In this document: positions 8,181 to 17,610 of the stretch, piece after piece
Numbering within the stretch: position 1 is the first letter of the stretch
How the letters are laid out: every line of letters starts with the position of its first letter
Assembly (NCBI GenBank): GCA_947587615.1
Contig: CANPYC010000011.1
Location: 1-61,011, forward strand
Reading direction: 5' to 3'
From: Candidatus Gastranaerophilales bacterium
Lineage (GTDB): Bacteria > Cyanobacteriota > Vampirovibrionia > Gastranaerophilales > Gastranaerophilaceae
Length of the DNA: 61,011 bases
The notes under the pieces: generated by a model
Database searches by the model: none
What the model was told of the DNA's origin: nothing
Seen by the model: the letters and a program-made list of their open reading frames with translations, nothing else
Made by a program: the position numbers and the translations under genes

Positions 8181-9056
8181 ATTAAAACAATCAAACTTGC
8201 TAAAAATGCCGGTTTTTGCTATGGCGTAAAAAGAGCAGTAGAAACAACAAAAAAAATCAAACAAGAAAATAAAAACAGCTCGGTTTCTGTTTTAGGCGAG
8301 CTGATACATAATTCCCATGTCATCTCTGAGCTTGAAAACCTTGGAATTAAAACACTTAACGAATTGCCTAATGTTGGCGACGGTATTTGCATAATAAGAA
8401 GTCATGGTGAAAGTGATGACGTTTTTTCGGAAATTCAAAAACGTGGGTTTGAAATTGTTGATTTAACTTGTTTTGACGTTAAAAAAGTTCAAAATAAAGC
8501 CGTTGAGCTTGCTAAAGATAACTACTTTGTTATAATCTTAGGAAAGAAGGAACATCCTGAGGTTAGAGCAATTTGCGCAAATGCGCAGAAGTATTCAAAT
8601 AATCCCGATGAGGTTTTTGTTGCTTCAAATATACAAGCGCTGCAAGAAATTGAACAAAAAATTAAATCATCAAAAAAAATCGGTGTAGTTCTTCAAACAA
8701 CACAAACAAAAGAATTTTTATTTGATGTTATCGATTATCTTTCAAAAATCTGTAAAATTTTAAAAGTTGAAAATACAATCTGCCCTTCTACTACTCTTAG
8801 ACAACAGGAAGCGAAAAAACTTGCTCAAAATTCCGATTTAATGGTTGTTGTAGGGTCTAAAAAAAGTGCCAATACAACACATTTAGCCGAGCTTTTAAAC
8901 AGAATTACAAAAACAATTCATATAGAACATCAAAACGAGCTTAATAATTACTGTGAAGAAATTAAGCAGGCTCAATCAATCGGGGTGACAGCAGGCGCTT
9001 CAACACCCGATTCGATAATTAATGAAGTAATAAATAAACTTGAAAATATAAATTAG
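8181..9056 (+). CDS. ispH: 4-hydroxy-3-methylbut-2-enyl diphosphate reductase (IspH), start unclear
   Basis: Last step of the MEP isoprenoid pathway, making IPP and DMAPP with a 4Fe-4S cluster. Cluster cysteines are seen in AGFCYGVKRAV, LTCFDVKKVQ and CPSTTLRQQ. Substrate-binding motifs are GELIHNSHV, RSHGE and KKEHPEV. The conserved N-terminus KTIKLAKNAGFCYG lies in a frame that has no ATG, GTG or TTG after its last stop. The first usable codon is ATT at 8181. An ATG at 8168 just after AAAAGG is out of frame by one base and would join perfectly if the A5 run at 8174-8178 had four A. So this is either an ATT start or a one-base homopolymer insertion. rpsA follows 17 bp downstream. Confidence 0.9.
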   Translation: MKTIKLAKNAGFCYGVKRAVETTKKIKQENKNSSVSVLGELIHNSHVISELENLGIKTLNELPNVGDGICIIRSHGESDDVFSEIQKRGFEIVDLTCFDVKKVQNKAVELAKDNYFVIILGKKEHPEVRAICANAQKYSNNPDEVFVASNIQALQEIEQKIKSSKKIGVVLQTTQTKEFLFDVIDYLSKICKILKVENTICPSTTLRQQEAKKLAQNSDLMVVVGSKKSANTTHLAELLNRITKTIHIEHQNELNNYCEEIKQAQSIGVTAGASTPDSIINEVINKLENIN

Positions 9057-9073
9057 AAAGGATAATAATACTA

Positions 9074-10141
9074 ATGGCAAATGAAACAATGTCCAATCAA
9101 GAATTTGAGCAATTATTGTTAAATTCTTACACTTACAAAATCAACGTCGCTGACGTTGTAAAAGGGGTAATCGTAAAAAAAGAAAAAGACGGTTATCTTG
9201 TTGATATCGGCGCTAAAACAGAAGCATTTTTACCAAACAGAGAAATCTCAAACATCCCTGATAAAGATGTTGATGAAGTTGTTAAACTTTGGGATGAAAA
9301 AGAATTCTATATCATAAAAGACGAAGAAGAAGATGAAGTTGCTATTCTTTCTCTTAAGAAAGTTTCCTGTGCTCAAGCTTGGCAAAAACTTGCAGAACTT
9401 AAAAATAACAATGAAAATGTTATGGCAAAAGTTCTTTCTTCCGTTAAAGGCGGTTTAATTGCTGAAATTGAAGGTTTAAGAGGCTTTATCCCGTCAAGCC
9501 AATTAAGAACAGGCGCACCTTCTGAAATGCAAGTTGGTCAAGATATTGAAGTTAAAATCTTAGAAGCCGATCCAAAAAGAAACAAACTTATCTTATCTCA
9601 AAGGCAAGTTTACACTCAACAAAGAGAAATGGTTGCAGATGAAATTATCTCTCGTTTAGCCGTTGATCAGGTTGTTGAAGGTGAAGTTGTCAGAATTGCA
9701 GACTTCGGCGCATTTGTTGATATCGAAGGAATAGATGGTTTATTACCGATTTCTGAAATTTCCTGGGAAAGAATTAAACACCCGTCTGATGTTATTCAAT
9801 TAGGTCAAAAAATCGAAGTTAAAATTATTAAAATTGATGAAGATTTAAAACGCATTTCCCTATCACTTAAAAGAATGGGTACAAACCCTTGGGAAGAAAT
9901 TGTTGATAAATTTAAAGAAGGTGATGTTATTAAAGGAACAATTAATAAAATTACTTCTTTTGGCGCTTTTATCAATATCTACCCGGGCGTTGAAGCATTG
10001 TTGCCGTCATCAGAAATTGCAGATGGTCAAGTAAATATTAATTCAATGTTTAACTTAGGAGATGAAATTGAAGTATTAATCAAGAAATTCACTCCTCAAG
10101 AACATAGAATAGGTTTATCGATGAAAGATATTCAAAAATAA
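9074..10141 (+). CDS. rpsA: 30S ribosomal protein S1
   Basis: 355 aa with four S1/OB RNA-binding repeats at about residues 22-95, 110-178, 196-265 and 282-352. The third and fourth carry the clear IADFGAFVDI and ITSFGAFINI signatures. It helps the 30S subunit bind and unfold mRNA leaders. It is shorter than the six-domain E. coli protein (about 557 aa) and near the size of cyanobacterial and Gram-positive S1-like proteins. AGAAAGGATAAT precedes the ATG. It lies directly behind ispH. In clostridia these two proteins are often fused; here they are separate. Confidence 0.93.
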   Translation: MANETMSNQEFEQLLLNSYTYKINVADVVKGVIVKKEKDGYLVDIGAKTEAFLPNREISNIPDKDVDEVVKLWDEKEFYIIKDEEEDEVAILSLKKVSCAQAWQKLAELKNNNENVMAKVLSSVKGGLIAEIEGLRGFIPSSQLRTGAPSEMQVGQDIEVKILEADPKRNKLILSQRQVYTQQREMVADEIISRLAVDQVVEGEVVRIADFGAFVDIEGIDGLLPISEISWERIKHPSDVIQLGQKIEVKIIKIDEDLKRISLSLKRMGTNPWEEIVDKFKEGDVIKGTINKITSFGAFINIYPGVEALLPSSEIADGQVNINSMFNLGDEIEVLIKKFTPQEHRIGLSMKDIQK

Positions 10142-10148
10142 GCTTGTT

Positions 10149-10481
10149 TTAGTTTTTAATTATATTTTTAATGCTGCCTTGTATTTTTTTAAATACAAGG
10201 CAGTTTAAGTTATCTAAGTTATCAAAATCGGCTTCGGCTGCGCTAAAATTTGCTGTATTTTGGTTTTGGTTGATGTTTTCTTGATTTGCTTCATATTTTT
10301 TATTTGCTTCATCTGTTTCGTTTTTAGATGTTTGCTTTTTAAAGCCCGAAAAATCATAGCTAAGCCTTCTTAGCTGTTTTTCAAGAAGCTCAATTTTCTT
10401 TTCTAAAGAATTTAAGTTTTGATTGTATTTGTAAATTGATATACAAATTGTCAAAAAAAGTATAAAAACAAAAAATTCCAT
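10149..10481 (-). CDS. hypothetical single-pass membrane protein with coiled coil
   Basis: 110 aa. An N-terminal hydrophobic helix (residues 2-18, FFVFILFLTICISIY) is followed by a likely coiled coil (about 22-45, NSLEKKIELLEKQLRRL) and an N/Q/E-rich linker. It is not recognised beyond that architecture. It is convergent with rpsA. Its last codons overlap an inverted repeat that may end rpsA transcription. Confidence 0.55.
   Translation of the reverse strand: MEFFVFILFLTICISIYKYNQNLNSLEKKIELLEKQLRRLSYDFSGFKKQTSKNETDEANKKYEANQENINQNQNTANFSAAEADFDNLDNLNCLVFKKIQGSIKNIIKN
10174..10203 (+). terminator. inverted repeat, possible rpsA terminator
   Basis: A perfect 13-bp stem (ctgccttgtattt / aaatacaaggcag) with a T4 loop lies 33 bp after the rpsA stop. 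It is followed by only a short T run (TTT). It lies inside the 3' end of the convergent small gene. Confidence 0.45.
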
Positions 10482-10541
10482 TATTTATACTCTCTATATT
10501 ACGTAGTAAGTATAAATAAAAAAAGCAATGTCTACAATTAT

Positions 10542-10739
10542 TTAACCTTTTTTAACAACATTAACTAAAGGTTCGCCGTAGCTGTCGAAATGTCCCGTTT
10601 GTTCTTCAATTGTATAGCTGATAGAGCTGTCTTTTTCTTTTAATTCATTTGCAAGCTTAATTGCGTCGTTGATGTTTGAAAATTCACCCGCTAAATCAGG
10701 GTTGTATTGACCTTTTTTCTTTACAAAAACATTGTACAT
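10542..10739 (-). CDS. hypothetical 65-aa protein
   Basis: Not recognised. It is a small soluble protein with alternating strand-helix-strand character (MYNVFVKK, FSNINDAIKLANELKEK, SYTIEEQTGHFDSYGEP). That pattern resembles small DUF-type proteins that sense or bind. AAGGAGATAATAAT lies before the ATG, a good Shine-Dalgarno. It appears to be a single-gene unit. Confidence 0.6.
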   Translation of the reverse strand: MYNVFVKKKGQYNPDLAGEFSNINDAIKLANELKEKDSSISYTIEEQTGHFDSYGEPLVNVVKKG

Positions 10740-10858
10740 ATTATTATCTCCTTTGATTTATATATTAACTCAAAAAAAATTTATGAAGCAATAAAATCAA
10801 TTAACTGTTTTTATATAAAAGGATAGTTATATTTTAAATCATAAACTAAATTCAGCTA

Positions 10859-11524
10859 TTAGCCAAGGCTCATATTATAGCTTGTTTTAAGTAAATTATA
10901 AATTTCCCTGTCGCTGTTTGTGTCATCTAAAATTACGCTAATCCAGTGTTTTTTGTTCATGTGATAGGCGAGGAAGTATTTTTTATTATCAACAAGCTTA
11001 GTAATATCTGAAGGATTAAGCTTTAGGTTTAGTATCTCAACAAGTTCACTGCTTTTAATTTTAAGCTTGCTTTTTTCAATTCGCATAATAACCCCGTACC
11101 ATTTTTTGTTGTCTTTTCTTCTCCATATTGCGGCATTTGGAGTTTTTTCCCAAAGGTATTCAAGATTATCATTATAAGTTGTTTTAACAAAATCGATTAT
11201 TTTTTTTGTTTGGGCAAATTGAAAAACATCATTATCAAAACATTTTTCTTTGATTTCATCTAAAATTTTTTGATATTGCTCTTTAATTGCGCCGACAAAT
11301 TCTCCGCTTGAAGAGGGAGCAAGATGAAGAGTGTAAATTTCACCGCTTGATAATTCGCTAAGTTTTGTTGAGAGTGTATTATCGCTAAAAACAACTATTT
11401 CTAAATTAAACTCATTGTTTAGAATTTTTTTGTTGAGGATAAATTTATCATTCTTTTTAACAAAACCGAATTGACATAATTTTTTTGAATTGTATTTTAA
11501 GTTTTTGAATATAATTTTATTCAT
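10859..11524 (-). CDS. MmcQ/YjbR-family protein
   Basis: The start is placed at the ATG (MNKIIFKNLKYN). An in-frame TTG 18 nt upstream is less likely, and neither has a clear RBS. The C-terminal half carries the MmcQ/YjbR (CyaY-like fold) signature: AAIWRRKDNKKWYGVIMRI, LNPSDITKLVDNKKYFLAYHMNKKHWISVILD. The N-terminal domain is the variable part found in longer members. The family is often called DNA-binding, but its role is not established. It stands alone between a small hypothetical and gmd. Confidence 0.75.
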   Translation of the reverse strand: MNKIIFKNLKYNSKKLCQFGFVKKNDKFILNKKILNNEFNLEIVVFSDNTLSTKLSELSSGEIYTLHLAPSSSGEFVGAIKEQYQKILDEIKEKCFDNDVFQFAQTKKIIDFVKTTYNDNLEYLWEKTPNAAIWRRKDNKKWYGVIMRIEKSKLKIKSSELVEILNLKLNPSDITKLVDNKKYFLAYHMNKKHWISVILDDTNSDREIYNLLKTSYNMSLG

Positions 11525-11584
11525 GGTATTAGTATTACACAAACAGAAGAATATAAAAATTTGTACTATTTTATCAAATTGTTT

Positions 11585-12670
11585 TTAAACTTCCGCATGA
11601 ATCGCTACTTTGCATTTGTTTTCTTTTAGTATTTTTTCTTTTTGTGCTAATTTATAATCACTATCAATCATTTCTTTAACTAACATTTCAAGGGTATATT
11701 TAGGTTTCCAATTTAATTCCTTCCTTGCTTTTGAACTATCCCCCAAAAGCAGGTCGACTTCAGTGGGTCTGTAATATCTCGGGTCAATTTCAATTAAAAT
11801 TTTTCCCGTTTCGCTGTCAATTCCTTTTTCGTCGACTCCCGTTCCTTTAAATTCAAGATTTATTCCAAGCTCTCTAAAAGCCATGATGCAAAAATCTCTC
11901 ACTGAAGTTGTTACTCCTGTTGCAAGAACAAAATTATCCGGACGGTCGTGCTGCAATATTTTATACATTCCTTCAACATAGTCTTTTGCATGTCCCCAGT
12001 CACGCTTTGCGTTAAGGTTGCCTAAATATAGCTTATCCTGCAATCCCAGTTTAATTTTAGTGGCGCCCATTGTAATTTTTCTTGTAACAAAAGTTTCTCC
12101 TCGTCTTGGTGATTCATGATTGAACAGAATCCCGTTCGATGCGAAAATTCCAAAGCTTTCTCTGTAATTTACACAAATCCAATAAGCATAAAGCTTTGCA
12201 GCCGCATAAGGAGAACGAGGATAAAAAGGCGTTGTTTCTTTTTGAATCGGTTCTTGAATTAAACCAAACAGCTCAGAAGTTGAAGCTTGGTAAAATTTTG
12301 TTTTTTTCTCAAGCTTGTTTAATTTTATCGCTTCAAGGAGTCTTAAAGCTCCCATTGCATCAACGTCAGCCGTGTATTCGGCACAGTCCCAAGAAACTTT
12401 TACGTGTGATTGAGCTCCTAAGTTATAAATTTCATCAGGTTTAATATCATGCACAAGCTTTATAAGATTTGAAGAATCTGTCAAATCGCCGTAATATAGT
12501 TTTAAATTAGTATTCTGATGAATGTCTTGAAAAAGATGATTTATTCTATCTGTATTAAATGAACTCGAACGACGTTTTATACCATGAACTTCATATCCTT
12601 TTTCCAGTAAAAATTCTGCAAGATAACTGCCATCCTGACCTGTTATTCCCGTAATTAAAGCTTTTTTCAT
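11585..12670 (-). CDS. gmd: GDP-mannose 4,6-dehydratase
   Basis: Converts GDP-mannose to GDP-4-dehydro-6-deoxymannose, the first step to GDP-fucose. It is an extended SDR enzyme: NADP-binding [19 protein letters not shown] at the N-terminus, RRSSSFNT, the Thr-Ser-Glu (STSELFG) and YxxxK ([10 protein letters not shown]) catalytic residues, and [16 protein letters not shown]. The ATG at 12670 has AAGGA 8 nt upstream and is preferred over the adjacent TTG. A short C-terminal extension ([11 protein letters not shown]) is unusual. Its pathway partner, GDP-fucose synthase, and a fucosyltransferase lie 45 kb away in this window. Confidence 0.95.
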   Translation of the reverse strand: MKKALITGITGQDGSYLAEFLLEKGYEVHGIKRRSSSFNTDRINHLFQDIHQNTNLKLYYGDLTDSSNLIKLVHDIKPDEIYNLGAQSHVKVSWDCAEYTADVDAMGALRLLEAIKLNKLEKKTKFYQASTSELFGLIQEPIQKETTPFYPRSPYAAAKLYAYWICVNYRESFGIFASNGILFNHESPRRGETFVTRKITMGATKIKLGLQDKLYLGNLNAKRDWGHAKDYVEGMYKILQHDRPDNFVLATGVTTSVRDFCIMAFRELGINLEFKGTGVDEKGIDSETGKILIEIDPRYYRPTEVDLLLGDSSKARKELNWKPKYTLEMLVKEMIDSDYKLAQKEKILKENKCKVAIHAEV

Positions 12671-12954
12671 CAAATAATCCTTTTAGTATAGTGTTTTTAT
12701 ATTATTATACACCAATAATTACACAAAAATCAAAAATGTTAAAATGCTGTTTGCTGCGATATTGAAGCGGAAAATTTGTTATTTAAAGTTTTATAAATTA
12801 TATACACTTGTCTATATACAAGCTTGATGTTTTATAAAACAAGTTAGATTATGCTTTAGCTATGATTATCAGAAGTTATGTATATTTACCTTTTGAATTT
12901 GTTGTGGTTGGTTTTTAGTAATTACTGCAATTGATTTTCAAAACAGTTATTAAT

Positions 12955-14103
12955 TTATCGGCGCAAAACATTTTTAATCACCCAATTTATTTCATCTTCC
13001 TTTGTTTTAAATATTTGCGCAGCTAAGAATTTTTCTTTAAGCAAACTATCAAGCACTTCTCCAATTTTATCTCCCTCGCTAAAACCGAGATTAATTAAGT
13101 CGTTGCCGTTTATATTTAGTTTTATATCCTTAATTTCATTGTATAAAAGAGTATTCTTATCATGTGTTTTATAGAAGTAATAGCTTAGAGCGTTATTATC
13201 AAGTCTTGAAAATTTCTTGTATACATCAAGAATATTGTTGCAAGTAATAAGTTTAACTTCTTTATTTTCTAAAACATCAACAAAAAATTGTGAAGGATTG
13301 TCATTTGATAAAAAATTATAGTAACAAAAATCAAAGTGTTTTTTATCAAAATTAAGTTCGTTTGAAGATAAAATTTTATAATATTTTTTTTCAATAATTT
13401 CATCAAAAATCAATCTTGAATATTGTTTGTTGTCGAGAGTTTTTTTAAATACGCTTAAAATTCTGTCATAGCTTGCGTTTTTGTAATTTACATTTTTCAG
13501 ATATTTTTTTATTAATTCTTTATCTTCTTTGGAAAAATCGAAATCAAACCGATATTTAAACCCTAAACCTCTTATAATCCTTGTAGGGTCGTCGTTGTAG
13601 CTGTTGTCATGCAATACTCTTAAGGTCTTATTATTAATATCTTTTACGCCGTTAACAAAATCCAATAATTCAAAATTAAGCTCGTTGTTGAAATACTTTA
13701 GTTCACAATAAAGAGAGTTTACGGTAAAATCCCTTCTTAATACATCCTGTTGGGGGTTTACCCCGATTAAATCAACAATAGGCAATGAACCGCTGTATAG
13801 ATAGTGTTCGGTTCTTGTTGAAGCGATATCTATTTCCATACCTTCGTATTGAATTTTTACGGTTGCAAAGTCTTTGTGAATTGATTTTATTTTAATTTTA
13901 CCATGCAGCCTTTGTATAAATTTTATTGCATTGGTATTTAGGATGATATCAACATCTTGATTTACAATTTCATTTGAAAAGCTGTCAAGCAGGTGATCTC
14001 TAACTATTCCCCCTACAAAAAACACCCTAACATTTTGAATTTGGGCGTTTTTTACAATTATTTTCAAAAAATCGTTTAGTCTGTCATCTAAATTAAAATA
14101 CAC
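12955..14103 (-). CDS. cca: CCA tRNA nucleotidyltransferase / poly(A) polymerase family
   Basis: 382 aa. The class II nucleotidyltransferase head is clear: VFFVGGIVRDHLLD, the metal-binding DVDIIL, then VLRRDFTVNSLYCE and NDDPTRIIRGLGF. The C-terminal part is poorly conserved and helical. These enzymes add or repair the 3' CCA of tRNA, which fits a genome in which at least one tRNA (tRNA-Pro at 37.4 kb) lacks an encoded CCA. It is the last gene of the efp-acc operon, 9 bp after accC. It could instead be a dedicated A-adding enzyme. Confidence 0.85.
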   Translation of the reverse strand: MYFNLDDRLNDFLKIIVKNAQIQNVRVFFVGGIVRDHLLDSFSNEIVNQDVDIILNTNAIKFIQRLHGKIKIKSIHKDFATVKIQYEGMEIDIASTRTEHYLYSGSLPIVDLIGVNPQQDVLRRDFTVNSLYCELKYFNNELNFELLDFVNGVKDINNKTLRVLHDNSYNDDPTRIIRGLGFKYRFDFDFSKEDKELIKKYLKNVNYKNASYDRILSVFKKTLDNKQYSRLIFDEIIEKKYYKILSSNELNFDKKHFDFCYYNFLSNDNPSQFFVDVLENKEVKLITCNNILDVYKKFSRLDNNALSYYFYKTHDKNTLLYNEIKDIKLNINGNDLINLGFSEGDKIGEVLDSLLKEKFLAAQIFKTKEDEINWVIKNVLRR

Positions 14104-14112
14104 GTTTTTATC

Positions 14113-15480
14113 CTATTTTTTAACTAAAACTTCGGGATAGTTTGTTTCAATAAAGCTCGTGTTAAAGTTGCCTTGAATGAAGTTATAGTTGTTTAAAATT
14201 TTCTTATGAAAACCGATTGTTGTTTTGATTCCCGTTATGACACAATCATTTAAGGCTCTTAGCATTCTTTTTCTTGCTTCTTCTCTATCCCTTCCCCAGC
14301 AGATTATTTTTCCGACCAGAGAATCGTAATAAGGAGGAATTTTATAACCCGTATAAACATGGGAGTCAACACGGGTACCAAAGCCGCCCGGAGCAATATA
14401 GCCTTCAATAACACCGGGACAAGGCATGAAGCATTTTTCATAGTCTTCAGCGTTTATTCTGCATTCAATCGCATGACCCGTTAGTTTAACATCCTCTTGA
14501 GTGTAGGATAATTTTTCGCCTTGAGCAATTTTTATTTGTTCTTTAACGATATCAATATTTGATATCATTTCGCTGACACAGTGTTCAACCTGAACACGTG
14601 TATTCATTTCCATAAAATAGAATTTTTTATCCTTCGGATTACTTTCATCAAGTAGAAATTCCAAAGTTCCCGTTCCTTCGTAGTTTATGGCTTTGGCAGC
14701 ATTTATTGCAGCTTCTCCCATCTTTTTTCTTATTGAAGGAGTGATTGCGTTTGAAGGAGCTTCTTCTAAGAGCTTTTGATTTCTTCTTTGAACGGAGCAG
14801 TCTCTTTCGCCCAAATGAATAACATTTCCATAGCTGTCGGCTAAAATTTGTACCTCAATATGCCGGGGGTTCTCAATAAATTTTTCAACGTAAACCTCGG
14901 GGTTTGCAAATGCGTTTTGAGCTTCTGCTCTGCAAAGGTTGAAAGCGTCATCAAGTTCGGAGTCTTCTCGAACTATTCGCATGCCCTTTCCGCCTCCGCC
15001 TGCCGTTGCTTTAATAATTATCGGATAGCCGACTTTTTTAACAAATTCTCTGATAGTCTTGGTATCATTAACTATTCCGAGCCCCGGAGTTATCGGAACA
15101 CCTGATTTTTCCATTGTTTCTCTTGCGTTTGCTTTATCTCCCATTTTGAGCATGGCGCTTGAGCTCGGACCAATGAATTTGATATGATGTTCTTCGCAAA
15201 TATCGACAAAATCAGCTCTTTCGGACAAGAAGCCATACCCCGGATGAATTGCGTCCGCTCCGGTTGTTAAAGCTACGGAGATTAAAGCAGGAATGTGAAG
15301 ATAGCTTTTTGAGCTTTGAGCAGGCCCGATACAGTATGCTTCATCAGCCAAAGAAACATGTAAACTGTTAGCGTCAGCTTGAGAATATACTGCAACGGTT
15401 GCAATACCTAATTCTCGGCATGCTCTTATTATGCGAATGGCAATTTCGCCTCTATTTGCAATCAGAACTTTTTTAAACAT
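14113..15480 (-). CDS. accC: acetyl-CoA carboxylase, biotin carboxylase subunit
   Basis: 455 aa, the normal length. ATP-grasp enzyme that carboxylates biotin on AccB in fatty acid synthesis. It shows MFKKVLIANRGEIAIRIIRA at the start, ATP-binding KATAGGGGKGMR, VEKFIENPRHIEVQIL, HLGERDCSVQRRNQKLLEEAPS, and the catalytic MEMNTRVQVEHCVSE. It lies directly behind accB in an operon with efp, an arrangement known from cyanobacteria. accD and accA are on the opposite strand about 5 kb away. Confidence 0.97.
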   Translation of the reverse strand: MFKKVLIANRGEIAIRIIRACRELGIATVAVYSQADANSLHVSLADEAYCIGPAQSSKSYLHIPALISVALTTGADAIHPGYGFLSERADFVDICEEHHIKFIGPSSSAMLKMGDKANARETMEKSGVPITPGLGIVNDTKTIREFVKKVGYPIIIKATAGGGGKGMRIVREDSELDDAFNLCRAEAQNAFANPEVYVEKFIENPRHIEVQILADSYGNVIHLGERDCSVQRRNQKLLEEAPSNAITPSIRKKMGEAAINAAKAINYEGTGTLEFLLDESNPKDKKFYFMEMNTRVQVEHCVSEMISNIDIVKEQIKIAQGEKLSYTQEDVKLTGHAIECRINAEDYEKCFMPCPGVIEGYIAPGGFGTRVDSHVYTGYKIPPYYDSLVGKIICWGRDREEARKRMLRALNDCVITGIKTTIGFHKKILNNYNFIQGNFNTSFIETNYPEVLVKK

Positions 15481-15526
15481 TATTTTACCTTATTTATGGT
15501 GATTATGACGGAAATTGAATTGAAAA

Positions 15527-15976
15527 CTATTCAACATACATTAAAACTTGACCGTATTCAACGCTTTGACCGTCTTCAACGCAAATTTGAGTTATTTTAC
15601 CCGAAACCTCGGATTCTATTTCATTCATAAGCTTCATTGCTTCAACTATACAAACAACTTGCCCTGCGCTTACAACGTCGCCCACTTTAACAAACGGCTT
15701 AGCACCCGGTGCGGGAGCGGCATAGAATGCTCCAACCATCGGGGAAGTAATTGCACTGCCTTTTGTTTGAGTTTTTTCTTCTTTATCGCTCTGCGGCAAG
15801 GGCGCTTGAATTGCGCTTGTTTGTTGAATTGCAGGTACTTGAATAGCAGAAGAAATGTTATTAAACTCTTTTCTTATTGTTATGGCTTCTTCTCCGTCTT
15901 CAAGTATAATTTCACTAAGTTTGTTGTCTGTTAAGATTTTGACAATTTTTTCAATATATTCCGGTTCGTATTTCAT
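15527..15976 (-). CDS. accB: acetyl-CoA carboxylase, biotin carboxyl carrier protein
   Basis: 149 aa. The C-terminal biotinyl domain (about 75-149) contains the biotinylation motif EAMKLMNEI, whose lysine carries biotin. A preceding Q/A/P-rich linker and an N-terminal domain ([15 protein letters not shown]) complete the usual layout. It is fourteen bp after efp and 46 bp before accC. The biotin shuttles carboxyl groups from AccC to AccA/AccD. Confidence 0.96.
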   Translation of the reverse strand: MKYEPEYIEKIVKILTDNKLSEIILEDGEEAITIRKEFNNISSAIQVPAIQQTSAIQAPLPQSDKEEKTQTKGSAITSPMVGAFYAAPAPGAKPFVKVGDVVSAGQVVCIVEAMKLMNEIESEVSGKITQICVEDGQSVEYGQVLMYVE

Positions 15977-15990
15977 TTGTTCGGTTTTCC

Positions 15991-16548
15991 TTAAACTCTG
16001 TCTAAATATTCGTTTGTGCGGGTATCTATTCTTAATACGTCGCCAACCTGAATAAAGAACGGAACGTTTACAACCGCACCGCCGTCAAGTGTTGCGGGTT
16101 TAGAACCGCCTTGAGCAGTGTTGCCTTTTTCGGCAGGAGGTGTATCAATTACAGCTAATTCAACGAAGTTTGGTAAATCAATACCAATTATTTTTGAATC
16201 ATGTAAAAGGATTTGAACGTTCATATTTTCTTTTAAATATTTAATGCCATCTCCTATTCTATCGGCAGGAACAGGTAATTGTTCATAGGTTTCTAAGTCC
16301 ATCATAACAAGGTCGTTGCCTTCTTTATACAGATATTGCATTTCACGTCTGTCCAGTGTTGCTTTTGCAACTTTTTCACCTGCTCTGAATGTGCGCTCAA
16401 CTACTTGACCCGTTTCAACGTTTTTTAGTTTTGTTCTAACGAATGCTGCGCCTTTACCGGGTTTTACGTGCAGAAATTCAACAACAGACCATAAGTTGTT
16501 ATCAATATCAAGTGTTAAACCTGTTTTTAAATCGTTTACTGAAATCAT
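15991..16548 (-). CDS. efp: elongation factor P
   Basis: 185 aa, the usual length, with three beta-barrel domains. It relieves ribosome stalling at polyproline. The N-terminal loop reads [15 protein letters not shown], so the residue modified in many bacteria is Lys here. Further motifs are [24 protein letters not shown] and [12 protein letters not shown] at the C-terminus. It heads the acc genes within the operon, 17 bp after the HEAT-repeat gene. Confidence 0.97.
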   Translation of the reverse strand: MISVNDLKTGLTLDIDNNLWSVVEFLHVKPGKGAAFVRTKLKNVETGQVVERTFRAGEKVAKATLDRREMQYLYKEGNDLVMMDLETYEQLPVPADRIGDGIKYLKENMNVQILLHDSKIIGIDLPNFVELAVIDTPPAEKGNTAQGGSKPATLDGGAVVNVPFFIQVGDVLRIDTRTNEYLDRV

Positions 16549-16565
16549 AAAATATTCCTGTCTAT

Positions 16566-17300
16566 CTAATCTTCAAAGTTAATTTTAACATAAACTTGAT
16601 TTTTTACATAAAAATTTTGGTCGTACTTTGTGAAATTTAACAATTCAATTGGCGGATTTTCAATTTTAACAAGGATTTTAGCCGCTTTTTCCCTAATTGT
16701 ATAATCTTTAAATTTTATTCCGGATTCTATTATTTTTAATACTTTAGAATTATATTTTTGAGTTAATAAAATTGATAATGCTTCTAAAAACCAATAAAGT
16801 GAAAATAATTTTTTATTTTTGGCATGGCTTTTTGTTGTTTTGTTGTAAAAATCGTCTTGTGAGTCTTTATCTGCTTCAATTTCTCTTAACAGACATTCGA
16901 TTTTTTCTATTATATAAGGTTCTAAATAAGAGTATCTTTTTTCTTTTTGAAACAGTGTGCAAAGCGCTCTTGAAACATTCGGATTAATGTCTGTAATTGC
17001 ATTTAAAATTTTTTCTTTTGAAAAATCGTTTTGAAAAAAGTCAAAATACTTGCTTCCCAATTCCTCAAATTTTATTGAAACCGCTTCTCTAATTGGTGTT
17101 GGATGATTTGTGAGATGATTTATAAAAATAAGAGCTTCATTTGAAGTTTTAAAATCGGATAAATTAATTATTGAAAAAATCTTAACAAAGTCAGAAATAT
17201 TATCATTTTTTAAATTTTCAATTATTTCATCATGGCTAAAGTCGGTTTTAAAATTTTTAAGCTCGTCTAAAGTATGAGAAGTTTTATTTTCATTCAACAT
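16566..17300 (-). CDS. HEAT-repeat-like helical protein
   Basis: 244 aa, all-helical in appearance. Segments such as NHPTPIREAVSIKFEELG, DINPNVSRALCTLFQ and FKDYTIREKAAKILVKIEN fit the HEAT/armadillo pattern, which usually forms protein-binding scaffolds. No catalytic motif, signal peptide or membrane helix is visible. It begins the minus-strand operon HEAT-efp-accB-accC-cca. Its specific role is unknown. Confidence 0.65.
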   Translation of the reverse strand: MLNENKTSHTLDELKNFKTDFSHDEIIENLKNDNISDFVKIFSIINLSDFKTSNEALIFINHLTNHPTPIREAVSIKFEELGSKYFDFFQNDFSKEKILNAITDINPNVSRALCTLFQKEKRYSYLEPYIIEKIECLLREIEADKDSQDDFYNKTTKSHAKNKKLFSLYWFLEALSILLTQKYNSKVLKIIESGIKFKDYTIREKAAKILVKIENPPIELLNFTKYDQNFYVKNQVYVKINFED

Positions 17301-17420
17301 ATTTACTATTAAACCATATCAATATTATTGAGCAAAAAACGTTTTAAAAAAATTATAATATAGCAATAATTTGACATTTTAAAAAATATCAATAAATAAA
17401 ATTAAAAGAGGTAAACACAA

Positions 17421-17588
17421 ATGGAACTTATTAAAAGACTTTTTTGCTTTAATGACGACGATTCATCCGCAATCGGATTGTGCAAGTTTAATGACGAGTT
17501 TTTTAAAGCTGAAAATTTAAAACAAACTGCCAAAAAAAGATTGTCAAAAGAAGCAAATTTAACCCAAATGTTAAAAAGAAGTTATTAA
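17421..17588 (+). CDS. small 55-aa protein
   Basis: ORF starting MELIKRLFCFNDDDSSA and ending QMLKRSY. GAGG lies 10 nt before the ATG, and TTGACA is present about 50 bp upstream. The protein is charged with a possible C-terminal helix, and two Cys (in LFCF and GLCKF). Not recognised. It is divergent from the HEAT-efp operon and convergent with the PAP2-like gene. Support is the RBS and sensible composition only. Confidence 0.45.
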   Translation: MELIKRLFCFNDDDSSAIGLCKFNDEFFKAENLKQTAKKRLSKEANLTQMLKRSY

Positions 17589-17610
17589 GGTTGTCTTTTG
17601 TTTTAATTTA

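Noticed and set aside
12674..12954. Gene or RNA between gmd and cca
   Set aside because: Only AT-rich sequence with a weak 5-bp inverted repeat (cttgt..acaag) is visible. There is no ORF with RBS and no stable fold.
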